From the NCBI RefSeq assembly GCF_900100255.1, contig NZ_FMTS01000004.1, positions 124,001 through 188,000 on the forward strand: a DNA stretch of 64,000 nt, written 5' to 3'. The DNA is from Asticcacaulis taihuensis (GTDB lineage: Bacteria > Pseudomonadota > Alphaproteobacteria > Caulobacterales > Caulobacteraceae). The notes under the pieces were generated by a model. It had not been told where the DNA came from. It saw only the letters and a program-made list of their open reading frames with translations, and did not search any database. The stretch's first letter is position 1. Every line of letters starts with the position of its first letter. Shown piece after piece: positions 60,753 to 64,000 of the stretch. The position numbers and the translations under genes were made by a program.

Positions 60753-61916
60753 CTAAACCAAACTTGGGTAATTACGCCGGGTCAAGGCATAACTTTCGGA
60801 GAAACTTTCCCGAAGCGTCGATACCAGTGCGCTGCGATCATAGGCATTGATACGAACCGGCACCTTGCCAAAGGTCGATTTTATGGATGCGCCAATATCG
60901 GATAGGCTGAATGACACCTGATCCTGAAAACCAAAATAGGATAACGTACCACTTCCCCCGTCCGAGTGCGGATTGAAATTCAGTGACACCACGGCATCGT
61001 CAGCAACGTCTAAATCCGGTGAGCAGATATTGATCTCATAACCCACATCCTTCAGCCCCGCGTCTATCACCGCGCGGGCTACGTCACGGTGCATTTTGGG
61101 CAGGGGATTGGCAGAGATGAAGATATCGCACTGGCTGCGGAAGTTCGGATAGCGCATGTCTATGATGGCTTCATTTTCCGGTACGGTTGTCTGATCGCCC
61201 GTCACCAGGCCCGCCGTCAAGTTTGATCCTCGACCCTGATGATAGGTAAAGGCCCCCGGCGCCAGGCAAATACGATAGCCTGCAGCCAAACTGCGCAGAC
61301 TCCAGTCGGTTTCTTCACAATAACCGCGACCAAAAACGGGGTCATTAATGCCCACATCAGCAATAACGTCTGTCGGGATCAGAATGCAAAACGAAATCCC
61401 TGCCGGAATATCAATCACACGACCGCTATAAAGGCCGGAAACGATGTTCGCAAACCAATCGGTGCGTTCCTGTGTGCCCAGAAAATGGTCAGGATCTTTG
61501 TTGGGGATCGAATAGATCGACACATTGTTCGACCACGCCGTGACCGACCCTACATTGGGGTTGGCTCGATATGCCTTTACAAGCTCGGAAATGACCGACC
61601 TGGAGAAGATTGTGTCGGAATTGTTAATGGTGACAAAATCATAACCGTTCTTAAGACCGGCCAGCAAACCCAATGAACAGTTCCGGGGAATTCCCAGATT
61701 ACGAGGCGTGCGATAATAGTTAATGCCCAACTCCGCACAAAGCGTACGGATACGTTCACTAAAACCAGGCTGAGGGGAGCAATCATCAAGAATAAGGATG
61801 TCGATATCCGCCACAGTCTGATCCATAGCCAAGGCACTGTGAATGGCCCGGGGAACGATGGTCTCGCCGTTATAGGCCGTAATGCAATGTAAGACTTTTG
61901 GCTTCCGCGTGCCCAT
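60753..61916 (-). CDS. Glycosyltransferase family 2 enzyme
   Basis: A 387-residue protein starting KVLHCITAYNGETIVPRAIHS, with LILDDCSPQPGFSERI, a FVTINNSDTIFS DxD-like motif and FGRGYCEETDWSLRSLAAGYR (ED-type catalytic region), all typical of GT2. The C-terminal about 120 residues have no recognised domain. The stop lies 14 bp before the repeat-domain gene start, so the two are likely one transcript. Confidence 0.87.
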   Translation of the reverse strand: MGTRKPKVLHCITAYNGETIVPRAIHSALAMDQTVADIDILILDDCSPQPGFSERIRTLCAELGINYYRTPRNLGIPRNCSLGLLAGLKNGYDFVTINNSDTIFSRSVISELVKAYRANPNVGSVTAWSNNVSIYSIPNKDPDHFLGTQERTDWFANIVSGLYSGRVIDIPAGISFCILIPTDVIADVGINDPVFGRGYCEETDWSLRSLAAGYRICLAPGAFTYHQGRGSNLTAGLVTGDQTTVPENEAIIDMRYPNFRSQCDIFISANPLPKMHRDVARAVIDAGLKDVGYEINICSPDLDVADDAVVSLNFNPHSDGGSGTLSYFGFQDQVSFSLSDIGASIKSTFGKVPVRINAYDRSALVSTLRESFSESYALTRRNYPSLV

Positions 61917-61950
61917 GATTTTGTCCTGAAAAAGCTAAGCGTGGGAGCGA

Positions 61951-62250
61951 CTACGCGCGCTCGGCCTTTTCGTATCTCAGAAGACGGCTCTGAAGTTCCG
62001 AAATGACTTTTTGGTTATGCAAACGCTCACTCTGAAGCGCCAGGCTGAGGTTGAAAACCTCCGCTTCAAGGTCGGCCTGGGAGGTCTGGGCATCCACCGT
62101 TTGGCGTGAACGCAGAAAGGCGACCTCCGAGCGCAGTCCGACAAGCTCCAGGTTGAGCGAGGTCAAGCGACGCGTCAGATCAATCACGCGGGCATTGGCA
62201 GTCTCGACATCTATGAGCGCCTGTTCAAGCGAAATCGCGTTCAAGTCCAT
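61951..62250 (-). CDS. Small coiled-coil protein
   Basis: A 99-residue, almost entirely helical protein with heptad-like Leu spacing (LTRRLTSLNLELVGLRSEVA and SLALQSERLHNQKVISELQS). No family name can be given. AAGGA six bases before ATG 62250 supports translation. It lies between rfbA and the GT2 gene on the same strand and could be an assembly or scaffold partner of the glycosyltransferases; that is inference from context only. Confidence 0.65.
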   Translation of the reverse strand: MDLNAISLEQALIDVETANARVIDLTRRLTSLNLELVGLRSEVAFLRSRQTVDAQTSQADLEAEVFNLSLALQSERLHNQKVISELQSRLLRYEKAERA

Positions 62251-62328
62251 CACAAATCCTTATTCCTAAACTTCTATAGACCACGCAACAAAAAGGGATC
62301 AAGCCCGTTTTGCCCTTACGGAGCGTTT

Positions 62329-63198
62329 CTAACGACTCGCCAGGCACTTTTTGAGATATTGGCCATAGTCGCTCTTACCCAAACGTACGGCCAGATTGTC
62401 GAGCTGGGTTTCGTCGATGAACCCTTTTCGCCAGGCAATTTCCTCGGGGCAGGCAATCTTGAATCCCTGACGCTTTTCCAGAACACGCACAAATTCCGCA
62501 GCATCCAGTAGGCTGTCCGGCGTCCCGGTATCCAGCCAGGCATAGCCACGGCCAATGGGCTTCACGCTCAGTTCGCCGCGCTCCAGATAGGTACGGTTGA
62601 CATCCGTGATCTCATACTCGCCGCGCGCTGAAGGCTTCAGGTTGGCGGCGATATCCACGACCTGCTGGTCATAGAAATAAAGACCGGTAATGGCCCAGTT
62701 GGAACGCGGTCTTGCCGGTTTTTCCTCAACGGAAAGCGCCCTAAAATTGGCGTCAAATTCGACGACGCCATAGCGTTCCGGATCTGAGACCTGATAAGCG
62801 AAAACACTAGCACCGGAAGTAATGGTGGCGGCCTCTTCCAGGAAACTGGAAAGTGAAGGTCCGTAGTAGATATTATCTCCGAGGATAAGACAGGACGGCT
62901 CCCCGCCGACGAAATCGGCGCCGATGATGTATGCCTGGGCCAGACCGTCCGGCTTTGCCTGCTCGGCAAAAGATAAGCTGATACCCCACTGTTCACCGGT
63001 CCCGAGCAGTTTCTGAAACAGGGGCAGATCATGCGGTGTCGAAATTATAAGGATATCCCGAATGCCCGCCATCATGAGCGTTGACAGGGGATAATAGATC
63101 ATTGGCTTGTCATAGACAGGCATCATCTGCTTGGAGACGCCAATGGTCATCGGGTGCAGACGTGTTCCGCTGCCGCCGGCGAGAATAATGCCCTTCAT
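62329..63198 (-). CDS. rfbA: Glucose-1-phosphate thymidylyltransferase
   Basis: Makes dTDP-glucose, the first step to dTDP-L-rhamnose. The 289-residue product has the signature [11 protein letters not shown] (residues 8-18), the [19 protein letters not shown] block, LGDNIYYG and [19 protein letters not shown], all RmlA-type. Start and the rfbD stop overlap (TGATG), indicating coupled translation. Confidence 0.95.
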   Translation of the reverse strand: MKGIILAGGSGTRLHPMTIGVSKQMMPVYDKPMIYYPLSTLMMAGIRDILIISTPHDLPLFQKLLGTGEQWGISLSFAEQAKPDGLAQAYIIGADFVGGEPSCLILGDNIYYGPSLSSFLEEAATITSGASVFAYQVSDPERYGVVEFDANFRALSVEEKPARPRSNWAITGLYFYDQQVVDIAANLKPSARGEYEITDVNRTYLERGELSVKPIGRGYAWLDTGTPDSLLDAAEFVRVLEKRQGFKIACPEEIAWRKGFIDETQLDNLAVRLGKSDYGQYLKKCLASR

Positions 63199-64000
63199 CA
63201 GGAAGGATCCTCTTCTTTTGGTCCGATCAGCCGGTCAAGGCAGTCATCGAGCGATGTGGGCCACGGATCGAGGCGCAGACCGAATGTATCGTCGAGTTTG
63301 TCACCATTAAGGCGTGAATTGGCCGGGCGTTTCGCGGGGGTCGGGTAATCCGCCGTTGTGATGGGATTAACCCGAACCGGTTTACGACCGCGCTTCTCGG
63401 CGCCTTTGAAAATAGCCGTTGCAAATTCAGCCCAGGTGGTTTCCCCCTGGCCGGTGAGATGAAACGTGCCGCGGATGGTCGGGTCGCGATCGATGACGAC
63501 CTGTTGGGCGATAGCCAGCAGAGCGCGCGCAATCTCCAGAGCGTAGGTCGGACAGCCATGCTGGTCCGCGACAACACTCACTTCGTCCCGGGTCTCGCCC
63601 AGACGCAACATCGTCTTTACAAAGTTGTTGCCGTAGGGCGAATAGACCCAGGCCGTGCGCAGAATGACGTGGTTGTCCGTGGCCGCACGAATCTGTGTTT
63701 CACCGGACAGTTTGGTCTTGCCGTAGACGCTGACCGGCGCCGGCATATCCGCTTCGGTGTAAGCGTCCGCCTTATCACCGGCAAAGACATAGTCTGTCGA
63801 CAAGTGGAGGATCGGTATATCCAGTTCAGCCGCCAGCCTGGCCAGCACACCCGGGGCATCGCCATTAATTTTCTGCGCCAGCTCGGTTTCGGTTTCCGCC
63901 TTGTCGACGGCGGTATAGGCCGCGGAAGAAATAATCACATCCGGGCGCGCCTCGCGGACAGGCGGTTCCAGTGACTCCGGCTGTGACAGATCTATTTCCG
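63198..64000 (-). CDS. rfbD: dTDP-4-dehydrorhamnose reductase (5' end beyond right edge)
   Basis: The last enzyme of dTDP-L-rhamnose synthesis, reducing dTDP-4-keto-rhamnose. The frame is open to the window edge (reading [20 protein letters not shown] before [15 protein letters not shown]) and lacks only the N-terminal NADPH-binding loop. Visible motifs are [30 protein letters not shown] (Tyr-x3-Lys) and [19 protein letters not shown]. It overlaps rfbA by one base. rfbB and rfbC are expected to the right of the window. Confidence 0.93.
   Translation of the reverse strand, partial: EIDLSQPESLEPPVREARPDVIISSAAYTAVDKAETETELAQKINGDAPGVLARLAAELDIPILHLSTDYVFAGDKADAYTEADMPAPVSVYGKTKLSGETQIRAATDNHVILRTAWVYSPYGNNFVKTMLRLGETRDEVSVVADQHGCPTYALEIARALLAIAQQVVIDRDPTIRGTFHLTGQGETTWAEFATAIFKGAEKRGRKPVRVNPITTADYPTPAKRPANSRLNGDKLDDTFGLRLDPWPTSLDDCLDRLIGPKEEDPS

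Noticed and set aside
1-64000. CRISPR arrays, tRNA or rRNA genes, prophage
   Set aside because: No regularly spaced repeats, cloverleaf/T-loop signatures, rRNA cores or phage structural genes were seen on reading both strands.

Overview
The window looks like a chromosomal segment of an alphaproteobacterium, most likely of the Caulobacterales (Asticcacaulis/Caulobacter-like). This is inferred from the moderately high GC content with AT-rich islands, the divergent putA/putR pair, AGE-family sugar isomerases next to manC, a holdfast/EPS-type Wza-Wzc-barrel cluster, a TonB-era glucan-degradation gene (GH3) with a LacI-type operator, and alphaproteobacterial IS66 and IS630 elements. No rRNA, tRNA or CRISPR array was recognised.

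Layout. 1-4 kb: 5'-part of putA (runs off the left edge), its Lrp-type regulator, a DUF389 membrane protein and a DUF188 protein. 4-21 kb: exopolysaccharide cluster 1, Wzx/Wzy-type in flavour. It holds a secreted clan GH-A-like hydrolase, a polyprenyl-phosphate sugar transferase, two O-antigen polymerase/ligase-like membrane proteins, two GT4 transferases, galE, a Wzc-like co-polymerase/BY-kinase, an outer-membrane barrel, a Wza-like export protein, a Ser/Thr-type phosphatase and a BTLCP transglutaminase-like peptidase. 21-31 kb: mixed metabolism. It holds a winged-helix regulator with a membrane partner, manC, an AGE isomerase, a GH3 beta-glucosidase, L-serine dehydratase, a fused MNT-HEPN protein and a lipoprotein amidase.

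31.6-64 kb: polysaccharide cluster 2, which I read as a sulfated-glycan locus. A co-directional run cysQ, sulfotransferase, glycosyltransferase, cysD, cysNC, Wzm, Wzt couples synthesis of the sulfate donor PAPS, sulfate transfer, removal of the by-product PAP, and ABC-type glycan export. No reductive sulfate-assimilation gene is present. Two more sulfotransferases (43 and 52 kb), a GT61, multidomain GT2/GT4 enzymes, a GDP-D-glycero-D-manno-heptose module (AGE isomerase, HddC-GmhB fusion, HddA), dTDP-rhamnose genes, an FkbM methyltransferase, and GSCFA and SGNH-like proteins follow.

Two scars stand out. An IS66 element (39391-42312, perfect 8-bp target duplication) sits inside an IS630-family transposase gene; joining the flanks restores that gene's reading frame at the insertion point. 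A decayed copy of the hddA 3' end plus its terminator lies beyond an AT-rich sulfotransferase gene. At 58895-58904 a ten-base homopolymer separates two reading frames that together look like one very large glycosyltransferase.
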